From Sphaerisporangium album (GTDB lineage Bacteria > Actinomycetota > Actinomycetes > Streptosporangiales > Streptosporangiaceae): DNA of 64,000 nucleotides. This document shows positions 55,745-64,000 of the stretch, piece after piece (position 1 is the first letter of the stretch; each line of letters opens with the position of its first letter). The notes beneath the pieces are model-generated. The model saw nothing but the letters and a program-made list of their open reading frames with translations. It was not told where the DNA came from and did not search any database. A program made the position numbers and the translations under genes. Location: contig NZ_QOIL01000005.1 of assembly GCF_003323745.1 (NCBI RefSeq), positions 310,001-374,000 of the forward strand, in the 5' to 3' direction.

Positions 55745-56317
55745 GTGGGCCGTTTCACGCAAGGTTTCTACGGGTACGCGTTCGCCCTGCTGTTCTGTCT
55801 GGCGCTCGTCGGCATCTTCCTGCTGATCACGCCGCAGAGCCGCACTCCGCACATCCCGAGGGTCGACTACTCGCTGACCGTCAGCAACCTCCGGCGCGCG
55901 GCTCCGTACGAGGTCAGGGCGCCCGAGCCGGTCCCCGCCGGATGGACGCCCAACAGCTCCGAGGTCGACCAGGACAAGTACGTCACCTGGCGGCTCGGCT
56001 TCGCGACCGCCAAGGGCTCCCACGCCCTGCTCGCCCAGAGCGACGAGCCCGGCCAGGAGTTCGCGAACCGGCTCGCCAACAGCGACAAGGTCATCGGCAG
56101 CAGGCAGATCGGCGGGCAGACCTGGCAGCAGCGCTTCCGGCAGGACAAGAACCAGCGCACGCTGGTCAGCCTCCAGCCGGGCGTCACTGTCGTGGTCACG
56201 GGGCTGGCCGACTGGGACGAGCTCACGCAGCTCGCGAGCTCGCTCAAGGCCCAGCCCAGGCTCACCACGACCCCGGCGCCGCCCGGAGGCGCCACGCCGT
56301 CCCCGATTCCGTCCTGA
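55745..56317 (+). CDS. DUF4245 membrane-anchored protein
   Basis: 190 residues. A short N-terminus is followed by one membrane helix (about residues 8-29), then an extracytoplasmic domain with RRAAPYEVRAPEPVPAGWTP and YVTWRLGFATAKGSHALLAQ, typical of DUF4245, and a Pro/Thr-rich end. The GTG at 55745 was chosen because a TAATCT -10 (55731-55736) ends 8 nt before it, indicating a leaderless transcript; a GTG at 55697 would lie upstream of that promoter. It corresponds to Rv1100 next to glpX. Function unknown. Confidence 0.85.
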   Translation: MGRFTQGFYGYAFALLFCLALVGIFLLITPQSRTPHIPRVDYSLTVSNLRRAAPYEVRAPEPVPAGWTPNSSEVDQDKYVTWRLGFATAKGSHALLAQSDEPGQEFANRLANSDKVIGSRQIGGQTWQQRFRQDKNQRTLVSLQPGVTVVVTGLADWDELTQLASSLKAQPRLTTTPAPPGGATPSPIPS

Positions 56318-56426
56318 CGGCACGCCGCCAGGATCGGGGCAGCCAGATCAGGCCGCCAGGATCAGGGCCGCCACCCAGGGCACGGCACCGCCTGGTCAGA
56401 GCGCCGGAGATCAGAGCCGCCAGGGA

Positions 56427-56666
56427 TCAGAAAGGCGCTTCCTCGGCGTCGTCGCCCGGCTCCTCGCGGCGGGCCATCGCGGCCGCCAGCCGGACGCGCG
56501 CCCCCTGGAGCCACTCCTCGCAGATCGCGGCGAGCCGCTCGCCGCGTTCCCACAGCTCGATCGACTGCTCCAGCGTGAGCCCGCCCGCCTCCAGGCGGCG
56601 CACCACGTCCGTCAGCTCTTCGCGGGCCCGCTCGTACGACGGGGTCTCAGCTTTCTGCTCGGCCAC
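56427..56666 (-). CDS. xseB: Exodeoxyribonuclease VII small subunit
   Basis: 79 residues from a GTG. The conserved helical hairpin SYERAREELTDVVRRLEAGG followed by LTLEQSIELWERGERLAAIC is diagnostic. It binds the large subunit to form the single-strand-specific exonuclease VII. It lies 18 bp after xseA and is co-transcribed. The acidic Glu/Asp-rich C-terminus is typical. Confidence 0.96.
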   Translation of the reverse strand: MAEQKAETPSYERAREELTDVVRRLEAGGLTLEQSIELWERGERLAAICEEWLQGARVRLAAAMARREEPGDDAEEAPF

Positions 56667-56684
56667 GACCCCACCCTACGGGCA

Positions 56685-57911
56685 TCATGAGCCGGGCTCG
56701 TCGAAGCCGGGCTTGGACACCGTGACGCCCACCCTGCCGTCGGAGAACCGCAGGCTGAGCTCCTCACCGCCGCTCACGTCCGCCGCCTGCCGCACGACCT
56801 CACCGGACGGGAACTGCACGATCGCGTAGCCGCGGTCGAGGGTGGCCGCGGGGGAGAGGGCGACCAGGCGGGCGCGCAGGTGTTCCAGGGAGTCCTCGGC
56901 GCGGTCCAGGGACGAGCCCAGGCAGCGGCGGGCGCGGTCGCGCAGGCCGTCGACCTGCTCGGCGCGGCGCTCGATCTCGCGGACCGGGTCGGCCAGCGAC
57001 GGGCGCGAGCGCACCGCCGCCAGCCAGGTCGCCTCGCGGTCCAGCCCGCCCACCACCACGCGCCGCCCCCGGTCGCGCAACTGCCGGATCAGGGCCATCT
57101 GCTCGCCGACGTCGGGGACGATCTTCTTCGCCGCGTCGGTGGGCGTCGAGGCGCGCAGGTCGGCCACGAGGTCCAGCAGCGGGTTGTCCTGCTCGTGGCC
57201 GATCGCGCTGACGACGGGCGTACGGCACGCCGAGACGGCCCGGACGAGCGACTCGTCGGAGAAGGGCAACAGGTCTTCCAGCGACCCGCCGCCCCGGGCG
57301 ATGACGATCACGTCGACCTCGCGGTCCGCGTCCAGCTTGTGCAGGGCCTCGGTGACCTCGGCGACGGCGTACGGCCCCTGGACCGCGACGGCCTCCACCT
57401 TGAAGCGCACGGCCGGCCAGCGGCGGCGGGCGTTCTCCAGCACGTCGCGCTCGGCCGCCGAGTCGCGGCCGCAGATCAGCCCGATCGTGCCGGGCAGGAA
57501 CGGCAGGCGGCGCTTGCGGTCGGCGTTGGCGAGGCCCTCGGCCACGATGATCTGCCGCAGCCGCTCCAGCCTGGCCAGGAGCTCGCCGATGCCCACCGGG
57601 CGGATCTCCAGCGCGGTGAAGGCGAACGAGCCCCTGTTCACCCAGAAGTCCGGCTTGACCAGCACGACCACCCGGGCGCCGTCCACCGGCCTGGGGACGG
57701 CCGTCTCGTAGACGTTGCGGGGGCAGGTCACCCGGGCGGACACGTTGGCCACGGGGTCGCGCAGCGTCAGGAACACCGTGCCGCCCCGGGAGGACAGCTC
57801 GGTGATCTGCCCCTCGGCCCAGACGGTGCCGAGCTTGCCGATCCACTGCGCCACCATCTGCAACACCGAGCGGATGGGCAGCGGTTGCTCCGGTGAACTC
57901 TTCGCGGCCAT
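56685..57911 (-). CDS. xseA: Exodeoxyribonuclease VII large subunit
   Basis: 408 residues. N-terminal OB fold ([20 protein letters not shown]), then the catalytic region with [40 protein letters not shown], and [27 protein letters not shown] in the ordinary XseA form (with His in IGHE), followed by the helical C-terminal part and DRGYAIV. Degrades single-stranded DNA from both ends. ATG at 57911. It is downstream of the lipid-droplet-type gene, 25 bp away. Confidence 0.96.
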   Translation of the reverse strand: MAAKSSPEQPLPIRSVLQMVAQWIGKLGTVWAEGQITELSSRGGTVFLTLRDPVANVSARVTCPRNVYETAVPRPVDGARVVVLVKPDFWVNRGSFAFTALEIRPVGIGELLARLERLRQIIVAEGLANADRKRRLPFLPGTIGLICGRDSAAERDVLENARRRWPAVRFKVEAVAVQGPYAVAEVTEALHKLDADREVDVIVIARGGGSLEDLLPFSDESLVRAVSACRTPVVSAIGHEQDNPLLDLVADLRASTPTDAAKKIVPDVGEQMALIRQLRDRGRRVVVGGLDREATWLAAVRSRPSLADPVREIERRAEQVDGLRDRARRCLGSSLDRAEDSLEHLRARLVALSPAATLDRGYAIVQFPSGEVVRQAADVSGGEELSLRFSDGRVGVTVSKPGFDEPGS

Positions 57912-57936
57912 GCGGGCAGCCTACAAACGATCCCGG

Positions 57937-59199
57937 TTACTCTCCCGCTTCCAGCTTGGCGAGGCGCTTGGCGTACATCTGGACGATGTCGTCCCGCGCG
58001 GAGGTCCTCTGCTCGTACTCCAGCAGCTCGCGGATCTGCTCGACGGACTTGCCGCGCAGGCGGGCGCGCAGGGAGGCCATGGTGAGCGCGGAGTAGCCGG
58101 GCAGGGGCTCGGCCAGGGTGGACGTGGTGCCCGCCTCCGAAGTGGGCACCGAAGTAGGCACAGAGGCGGCGGCCGTGGGCGCCGTGACCGTCGCGGGCGT
58201 CTCGGGGGTCGCCGTGGACGTCGCCGGGCCGGTCGTGGTGGCGGTGGCCTCGGCGAGCTTGCCGGCGTCCGCCTTGGGCTCGCGCGTGCGCGCCGGCTTC
58301 GGGGCCTCGGCCTGCGCGGCCTTCGCCTCGGTGGCGGCCTCGGTGGCCGGCTCGGTGGCCGGTTCGGCGGCGGGCTTGGCGGCGGGCTTGGAGGTCGTCC
58401 TGCCCGCGGGCTTCGCGGCCGGCTTGGCTGCGACCTTGGGCGCGGTGGTGGCGCGCGGCTTGCGGGTCCGCGTCGCCGGCTTCGCCGCCTCGGACGCCGC
58501 CTCCGTGGTCGTGGCCTCGCTCGCGGTCGCGGCCTTCGCCGTGTCCTCGGCTCCGGCGTCGGCGGCCACGGGCTCGGCCGCGGCCTCGGCCCGCGGCTTC
58601 ACGGGGGCCGTCTCGGTGGCGGCCGGCCCGCCCGCGCTCTCGGCGGCGGGCTTGGCGGCAGGCTCGGTGGCGGGTTCCGCGACGACCGCCGCGGCGCGCT
58701 CGGCGGCCTCCGTAACCGGCTCGGCGGGCTCGGGGGCGGGCTTGACGGCCTCAGGGGCCGGCTTGGCCGCAGCCTCGGACGCCGGCTTCATCGCGGGCGC
58801 GGGCGGCGCCGGCGGAGGCGTCACGGTGGTCTCGGCCTTGGGCGCGGACCCGTTGGCGCTCTCCTCCACCGGGGCGGCGGCGCGCGGGGCGAAGATGACC
58901 GGCTCGCGCCGGGCGGGCTTGCGCACCTCCTCCTCTTCCTCCTCGTCCGGGAACAGGGACTCCACGGGCTCGGGCGCGGCCTTGGTCTCCTGCCGGGTCC
59001 GCTCGTCGTCGTTCGTGAGCAGCCGCTTGATGCCCGACCGGATGCGGTCGCTGATCATCAGCGCCTGACCGACGCCGGTGAGGGCGGTCTGCAGCACGTT
59101 GAGGGGAAGGTCCTTGGCCTTCTCCTTGAGCTCGCCGGGGTTGGTGACGGTTTGCCGGACGTTCTTGGCCATGGTGCGGACGATGTCGCTCAGTGACAT
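57937..59199 (-). CDS. Lipid-droplet-associated-type protein with Ala/Pro/Glu-rich core (Rv1109c-like)
   Basis: 420 residues. The conserved N-terminus (MSLSDIVRTMAKNVRQTVTN, to about residue 60, with helical segment LPLNVLQTALTGVGQALMIS) and a conserved C-terminus (SLRARLRGKSVEQIRELLEY) flank about 290 residues of Ala, Pro, Glu, Thr and Lys repeats (PAAKPAAEPATEP types). The core is expected to be disordered and resembles PAKKP-type tails. Mycobacterial homologues at this spot are annotated as lipid-droplet-associated. ATG with TAGGAG. Upstream of xseA and divergent from ispH, exactly as at Rv1107c-Rv1110. Confidence 0.8.
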   Translation of the reverse strand: MSLSDIVRTMAKNVRQTVTNPGELKEKAKDLPLNVLQTALTGVGQALMISDRIRSGIKRLLTNDDERTRQETKAAPEPVESLFPDEEEEEEVRKPARREPVIFAPRAAAPVEESANGSAPKAETTVTPPPAPPAPAMKPASEAAAKPAPEAVKPAPEPAEPVTEAAERAAAVVAEPATEPAAKPAAESAGGPAATETAPVKPRAEAAAEPVAADAGAEDTAKAATASEATTTEAASEAAKPATRTRKPRATTAPKVAAKPAAKPAGRTTSKPAAKPAAEPATEPATEAATEAKAAQAEAPKPARTREPKADAGKLAEATATTTGPATSTATPETPATVTAPTAAASVPTSVPTSEAGTTSTLAEPLPGYSALTMASLRARLRGKSVEQIRELLEYEQRTSARDDIVQMYAKRLAKLEAGE

Positions 59200-59330
59200 G
59201 CCGGCTCCTACAAGATCTGAAAATGGACGGCCAGTCTGTCCTGAACTGTGCCGATTGAGTGCAAGGGGCGGACGGACACTGCCGTCGCACACCCCCTCAA
59301 GCATAGGAAAGCAGATAAACGGTGCGTGCC

Positions 59331-59389
59331 CACGTAGCACAAGCTCATGGCCTCCCGGGAATCATTGAGCACGTAGCATGAGCACATGA
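59331..59389 (+). repeat. 19-bp imperfect direct repeat in front of ispH
   Basis: CACGTAGCACAAGCTCATG (59331-59349) and CACGTAGCATGAGCACATG (59371-59389) share 16 of 19 positions, 40 bp apart. The second contains TAGCAT, a possible -10, and ends on the ispH start codon. The first contains a near copy followed by an ATG that opens a nine-codon frame. Confidence 0.7.
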
Positions 59390-60357
59390 CTTCGGAGACG
59401 CCTGCGACCCGTCGTGTCCTGGTGGCCAAGCCGCGCGGCTACTGCGCGGGGGTCGACCGCGCAGTCCAGACCGTCGAGAAGGCCCTTGAGCTGTACGGCG
59501 CGCCGATCTACGTCCGTAAGCAGATCGTCCACAACACGCACGTGGTCAAGACCCTCGAAGATCGTGGCGCGATCTTCGTCGAAGAGACCGAAGAGGTCCC
59601 CGAGGGCGCGATCGTCGTCTTCTCCGCCCACGGCGTCGCCCCGGTCGTCCACGAGGAGGCCGCGCGGCGGTCGCTGAAGACGATCGACGCGACGTGCCCG
59701 CTCGTCACCAAGGTCCACAACGAGGCCAAGCGCTTCGCCGCCGCCGACTACGACATCCTTCTGATCGGCCACGAGGGCCACGAGGAGGTCGAGGGCACGG
59801 CGGGGGAGGCTCCGGCGCACATCCAGCTCGTCGACGGGCTGGACGGCGTCCGGGGCGTGCAGGTGCGTGACCCCGAGCGGGTCGTGTGGCTGTCCCAGAC
59901 CACGCTGTCGGTGGACGAGACCACCGAAACCGTCACCCGGCTGCGTGAGCGCTTCCCCAACCTGATCGACCCGCCGAGCGACGACATCTGCTACGCCACG
60001 CAGAACCGCCAGGTCGCGGTGAAGGAGATCGCCCAGGAGGCGCAGCTCGTCATCGTCGTCGGCTCCACCAACTCGTCCAACTCCAAGCGCCTGGTCGAGG
60101 TCGCCCTGGACGCCGGGGCGGACGCGTCCTACCTGGTGGACAACGCCTCCTACATCCAGGACGAGTGGCTGGAGGGCGTCACCACGGTCGGCGTGACCAG
60201 CGGCGCCTCCGTGCCCGAGGAGCTGGTGGACGGCGTGCTGGCTCGCCTCGCCGGCCACGGCTTCGCGGACGTCCAGGAGGTCGAGTCGGTGCCCGAAAGC
60301 GTCCGCTTCGCCCTCCCGCACGAACTCCGCCGCGGCCTCCGCGCCAACGCCCGCTGA
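59386..60357 (+). CDS. ispH: 4-hydroxy-3-methylbut-2-enyl diphosphate reductase
   Basis: Last step of the MEP isoprenoid pathway, giving IPP and DMAPP. 323 residues. The [4Fe-4S] cluster ligands are Cys20 ([11 protein letters not shown]), Cys104 ([11 protein letters not shown]) and Cys202 ([11 protein letters not shown]). Substrate residues in FSAHGV and [12 protein letters not shown] are intact. No Shine-Dalgarno sequence; TAGCAT ends 5 nt before the ATG, so it may be leaderless. It supplies precursor for the prenyl transferase at 26.4 kb. Divergent from the lipid-droplet-type gene. Confidence 0.97.
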   Translation: MTSETPATRRVLVAKPRGYCAGVDRAVQTVEKALELYGAPIYVRKQIVHNTHVVKTLEDRGAIFVEETEEVPEGAIVVFSAHGVAPVVHEEAARRSLKTIDATCPLVTKVHNEAKRFAAADYDILLIGHEGHEEVEGTAGEAPAHIQLVDGLDGVRGVQVRDPERVVWLSQTTLSVDETTETVTRLRERFPNLIDPPSDDICYATQNRQVAVKEIAQEAQLVIVVGSTNSSNSKRLVEVALDAGADASYLVDNASYIQDEWLEGVTTVGVTSGASVPEELVDGVLARLAGHGFADVQEVESVPESVRFALPHELRRGLRANAR

Positions 60358-60387
60358 CCCCCGCCGTCCCCGACCCCGCCGATTGTC

Positions 60388-60431
60388 GCCGTCCCGAACC
60401 TGGCACTCCCGTCGGGTTCGAGGGACGACAA
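60388..60431 (+). terminator. Hairpin between ispH and the convergent kinase gene
   Basis: GTCGCCGTCCCGAACC pairs with GGTTCGAGGGACGAC, with one bulge and one mismatch, around TGGCACTCCCGTCG. It is placed to serve ispH and possibly both convergent genes. Confidence 0.5.
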
Positions 60432-60476
60432 CCCGAGGTGACTTTCCCGACTTTCCGGACTCGTAGCTGACCCGCG

Positions 60477-61172
60477 TCACGTCGTGTCGACGATCACGTC
60501 CGCGCGGTCGCGTACGCGGTCGGCGGTGAAGTACGCCTCCTCCTGCCGCGCCCACCGATCCCAGTGCGGGGCGTACGCCGCGCCGTCCTCGGGCCGGCCG
60601 AGCGCCCGCGCCTTCCTGATCGCGAGCGGCGCCTCCACCCAGATCAGGGCCGACACGTACGGCCGCGTGGCCAGCGCCCCGGCCCCCACACCCTCCACGA
60701 CCACGACCGGCGACGGCGGCAGCTCGCGCCACTCCGCGTACGCCTCCAGCGCCCAGTCGTAGCGCCGCCAGCGCGCGGCCTCACCGGCCGCGAGGGGGCG
60801 CAGCACCCACTCCACGAGGCGGTTCACGCCGCCCAGCAGGCCGTCCCAGCCGGGATAGAGCGCGTCCATGTGGACCAGACCGGCGTCCAGCTCGGCGGCC
60901 AGCGCCCGGCCCAGCGTCGTCTTCCCCGCCCCGGACGGCCCGTCCAGGGCCACCACCCACGCCGGGCACGCCCTCTCGTCCGGGACCCGCCCCGCCCGCG
61001 CCCCCGCCCGGCCCACCTCGGCCTGTGTACGGCACGCCCTGGCCCGCGCACGCTCGGCGCGCAGCCCGGCACCCAGCTCTGCGGCCAGGCGGGCGGCGGC
61101 GATCGCTCCAGGCCCACGGTCACGCTCCGGCCCACGCTCTGGCTCACGCTCACGCGAGGAGCCGCCGGACAC
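60477..61172 (-). CDS. P-loop nucleoside/uridine kinase-like protein
   Basis: 231 residues from a GTG. After a 70-residue Arg/Ala-rich leader comes the P-loop ALDGPSGAGKTTLGRALA (about residues 75-92), HMDALYPGWDGL, a Walker B-like VVVVEGVGAGALATRPYV and LAIRKARALGRPED. This is the uridine kinase/(d)NMP kinase fold, cytosolic. The leader is unusual and a shorter start (for example near the AWVVALDG segment) is possible. Substrate unknown. It lies 48 bp after the DUF6542 gene on the same strand. Confidence 0.8.
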   Translation of the reverse strand: MSGGSSREREPERGPERDRGPGAIAAARLAAELGAGLRAERARARACRTQAEVGRAGARAGRVPDERACPAWVVALDGPSGAGKTTLGRALAAELDAGLVHMDALYPGWDGLLGGVNRLVEWVLRPLAAGEAARWRRYDWALEAYAEWRELPPSPVVVVEGVGAGALATRPYVSALIWVEAPLAIRKARALGRPEDGAAYAPHWDRWARQEEAYFTADRVRDRADVIVDTT

Positions 61173-61220
61173 CCCCGCGTCGGACCCTTGCCAGCCTTGC
61201 CGGACCTTCGACAGACCTCG

Positions 61221-61811
61221 TCAGTCCTTGGATTCCCTCGGCGAGCCGTACACGCGCGGCTCGAAATAGCCCTCCGGCTCGGGCGCGTAGACCGGCACGT
61301 CCCCGGGCTCGGCGGCCTGCCGTCCCCGGGCCCTCGTCCCCTTACCGGCGGGGACTCCGGAGGGCTGCCTACCGGCCGGGCCGGTGGAGGCGGGCGCGGC
61401 CCGGTTCGCCCGAAGCTCGGCGCGCAGCTCGACCACGTTGTCCGCCAGGCCGCGGAACCAGGCCACCCCGAGCACCAGCACCGAGCCCGCGAACAGCCAG
61501 GGAGCACCCGCCGAAAGATCGGTGAAGAGGCCGACCCCGAGGGCCTGGATCAGCGAGGGCGCTCCGAACGTGCCGATCACGGCGCTGATCAGGGTGGCGA
61601 CGAAGAACACCAGCGGCGGGGTGACGACCAGGGACAGCAGCTCGCGCGGCTGCACGAGCAGCACCGCCCCCAGGCACCCCAGGCAGAAGACCAGCCCGAC
61701 GACCATCGAGGACCCGGCAGCCTCGGCGACCAGCGTGCTCACGAATATGAGCGCGATCGCTCCCCGGGCGGTCAGCCTGACGCCCGGCCGCGCTCGCTCC
61801 TGTGTCACCAC
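61221..61811 (-). CDS. DUF6542 four-helix membrane protein
   Basis: 196 residues. Four membrane segments in the first 115 residues ([63 protein letters not shown]), then a cytoplasmic Pro/Gly/Arg-rich tail with [19 protein letters not shown] at 61811 chosen because GGAGG lies 7 nt upstream; starts at 61844 or 61841 would add 11 residues without a ribosome site. It matches the position of Rv1111c between ispH and ychF. Function unknown. Confidence 0.85.
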   Translation of the reverse strand: MVTQERARPGVRLTARGAIALIFVSTLVAEAAGSSMVVGLVFCLGCLGAVLLVQPRELLSLVVTPPLVFFVATLISAVIGTFGAPSLIQALGVGLFTDLSAGAPWLFAGSVLVLGVAWFRGLADNVVELRAELRANRAAPASTGPAGRQPSGVPAGKGTRARGRQAAEPGDVPVYAPEPEGYFEPRVYGSPRESKD

Positions 61812-61860
61812 TGTCGCCCCTCCCGGCCTGGTCGGCGGCATCACGGCCGGCGGGTCGGCC

Positions 61861-63351
61861 CTACGACGAGTCTCGCGCCAACTTACCGTTCACACGAGGG
61901 CCCGGGTACGCCCTTGCCGTCTCTTCACCAGCCGGTGGCGGGCTCTCTGCCTCCCCGCGTACCTCCCTGGCGTCTTCGACGTACGCGGTGCGCCCGGCGC
62001 CGTCGGCATGCCGGCCGTACCCGGTGTGCTCGGCGTGATCGGGGTTCACCGGTTCGCCGTCCGCCGCCGCGGCCTCCTCACGGCCCTCCTGCCCCACCTC
62101 CTCCTGGTCTTCACCGACCAGTTCCGGCATGGCGGGCTGTCTCGGCATGTCCTCGACGAGCTCCGGCGCGGGCAGCGGACCGTCCACGACACCCAGGTCG
62201 CTCAGCTTGCGGGCGCTCACCAGCACGCGGCCCTCCAGCGACCCGACGCTCTTGTTGTACGCCACCACGGCCCGGCTCAGCGCCTTGCCCACCGCGTCCA
62301 CGTTGCGCCCGAGGACGCCCAGCCGCTCGTACAGCTCCTTGCCGAGATCGAACACCGCGCGCGCGTTCTCGCTCAGCGCCTGCTGCTGCCACGCGTACTG
62401 CGCCGTGCGCAGCATGGTGATCAACGTGGTGGGGGTGGCGATGTGGACGCGCCGCGCCATGGCGTGCTCCAGCAGCCCCGGGTCCCGTTCGAGGGCGGGC
62501 GACAGGAACGCCTCGCCCGGGATGAACAGGACCACGAACTCCGGAGCCGGGCTGAACGCCTGCCAGTACGCCTTGGACGCCAGCCGGTCCACGTGGTCGC
62601 GCAGGTGGCGGGCGTGGGCGTCCAGGCGCGCGTCCTGCATCTCGCTCTCGCCCGCCTCGGCGGCCTCCAGGTAGGCGGCGAGCGACACCTTGGAGTCCAC
62701 GATGATGTTCTTGCCCCCCGCGAGCCGGACGACCATGTCCGGCCGTACGACGCCGTCGGCGGTGGTGGCGCTCGCCTGCTCGTCGAAGTCGCAGAACCGG
62801 GCCATCCCGGCGATCTCGGCGACCCTGCGCAATTGCAGTTCTCCCCACCGGCCCCGCGCCTCCGGCCGCCGCAGTGCCCGCACCAGGGCCGACGTCTGCG
62901 TCCTGAGCTGTTCGGAGCTCTGCCGGACGAACTCCATCTGCTTGCCCAGCTCGGCGCGGGCGACCCGGTGGCCCGTCTCGCTCTCGCGGAGCTGCTCCTG
63001 CACCTTGGCCAGGGTCTCGCGCAGGGGCGTGACGAGGTTCTCGACCGCCTGCCTGCGCTGCTCCAGATCGCCGGCCGCGTCGGCCCGAGAGGCGGCCAGG
63101 CGGCTCTCGGCCAGCTCCAGGAACCGCAGGTTGTTGACGTCCAGCGCCCGGTTCGACAGCGTCTGGAAGCGCTGGGTCATCTGCTCCTCGACGTAGGCGA
63201 CCTTCTCCTCGGCGGCGACGGCCCGCGCCTCGGCGAGCGCGGCCTTCGCCTCGGCCTGCGACGCTCGCGCGCCCGCGTGCGCCCGGCCCACGACGAAGCC
63301 GATGACCAGCCCGGCCGCCAGTCCCACGGCCAGTTGGAAGGCGAGTGCCAT
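61861..63351 (-). CDS. rmuC: DNA recombination protein RmuC
   Basis: 496 residues. N-terminal membrane segment ([20 protein letters not shown]), a long coiled coil (about residues 30-150, Ala/Glu/Arg-rich), and the RmuC nuclease-like domain: [37 protein letters not shown] and [37 protein letters not shown]. The end is an acidic low-complexity tail. RmuC is linked to suppressing DNA inversions and is found in defence contexts. ATG 63351 chosen with GGAGG 9 nt upstream; ATG 63360 and 63369 are too close to or ahead of that site. Confidence 0.92.
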   Translation of the reverse strand: MALAFQLAVGLAAGLVIGFVVGRAHAGARASQAEAKAALAEARAVAAEEKVAYVEEQMTQRFQTLSNRALDVNNLRFLELAESRLAASRADAAGDLEQRRQAVENLVTPLRETLAKVQEQLRESETGHRVARAELGKQMEFVRQSSEQLRTQTSALVRALRRPEARGRWGELQLRRVAEIAGMARFCDFDEQASATTADGVVRPDMVVRLAGGKNIIVDSKVSLAAYLEAAEAGESEMQDARLDAHARHLRDHVDRLASKAYWQAFSPAPEFVVLFIPGEAFLSPALERDPGLLEHAMARRVHIATPTTLITMLRTAQYAWQQQALSENARAVFDLGKELYERLGVLGRNVDAVGKALSRAVVAYNKSVGSLEGRVLVSARKLSDLGVVDGPLPAPELVEDMPRQPAMPELVGEDQEEVGQEGREEAAAADGEPVNPDHAEHTGYGRHADGAGRTAYVEDAREVRGEAESPPPAGEETARAYPGPRVNGKLARDSS

Positions 63352-63432
63352 GACGTCCATCCTCCGCATGATTCCAGTCCGCGCCCCGGCGCGTGTCCGC
63401 GCAGGGGCCGGGGCACCGTAAACTCGGCGAAC

Positions 63433-64000
<568 letters not shown>

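Overview
The window is about 72 % G+C, rich in GTG starts, and carries a mycothiol-dependent gene (mca), an Rv1109c-type lipid-droplet protein, DUF4245, DUF4307, DUF6542 and DUF1707 proteins and an Rv1086-type prenyl transferase. This is a high-GC actinobacterium, most likely a filamentous one of the Streptosporangiales type, although the genus cannot be fixed from sequence alone. The DNA is chromosomal. I see no rRNA, tRNA, transposase, integrase or CRISPR array.

Layout. 1-3 kb: broken M1 peptidase, RDD membrane protein, hppD (tyrosine catabolism) with a divergent Lrp/AsnC regulator. 3-9.3 kb: class A penicillin-binding protein converging on a DUF255 thioredoxin-fold protein, then a secreted M28 aminopeptidase with a strong terminator. 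9.3-18.3 kb: two very small proteins flanking a split RibD-like deaminase/reductase pair, an array of hairpin repeats, a giant CtpI-type P-ATPase with its basic-tailed partner, and an unknown acidic protein. 18.3-24 kb: mca and its neighbours, greA, an NlpC/P60 hydrolase, a TetR gene divergent from an unknown gene over a palindrome. 24-34.7 kb: GTP-type PEP carboxykinase behind several GntR-type palindromes, a prenyl transferase, PIN-PhoH, a response regulator/kinase/GerMN-lipoprotein operon, a lytic transglycosylase and a large glycosyltransferase. 34.7-36.5 kb: a lower-GC two-gene module, zinc-ribbon phosphoribosyltransferase plus stand-alone DprA. 36.5-44.5 kb: class II fumarase, two Ser/Thr kinases, class I fumarase. 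44.6-51 kb: a tightly overlapping myo-inositol catabolic operon (iolG, iolE-like, iolC, Cgl0159-like aldolase, iolB, iolD). 51-64 kb: MFS transporter, small unknowns, glpX, TetR, DUF4245, xseB-xseA, lipid-droplet protein, ispH, a P-loop kinase, DUF6542, rmuC and the start of ychF.

The housekeeping genes (DUF255, mca, DUF4307, greA, prenyl transferase, phoH, fumC, glpX, DUF4245, xseBA, ispH, DUF6542, ychF) follow, from memory, the set found at Rv1080c-Rv1112 of Mycobacterium tuberculosis, with the greA/mca end inverted. The accessory pieces (iol operon, DprA-PRTase module, kinases, class I fumarase, P-ATPase) sit between these anchors. Central carbon metabolism recurs: PEP carboxykinase and GlpX for gluconeogenesis, two fumarases, inositol and tyrosine degradation.

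The observations I would check first are the GntR/DasR-like palindromes around the pckG promoter, the DprA-PRTase module, the sigma-R-like promoter of mca, the palindrome between TetR and its unknown neighbour, and the hairpin array near 11.4 kb.
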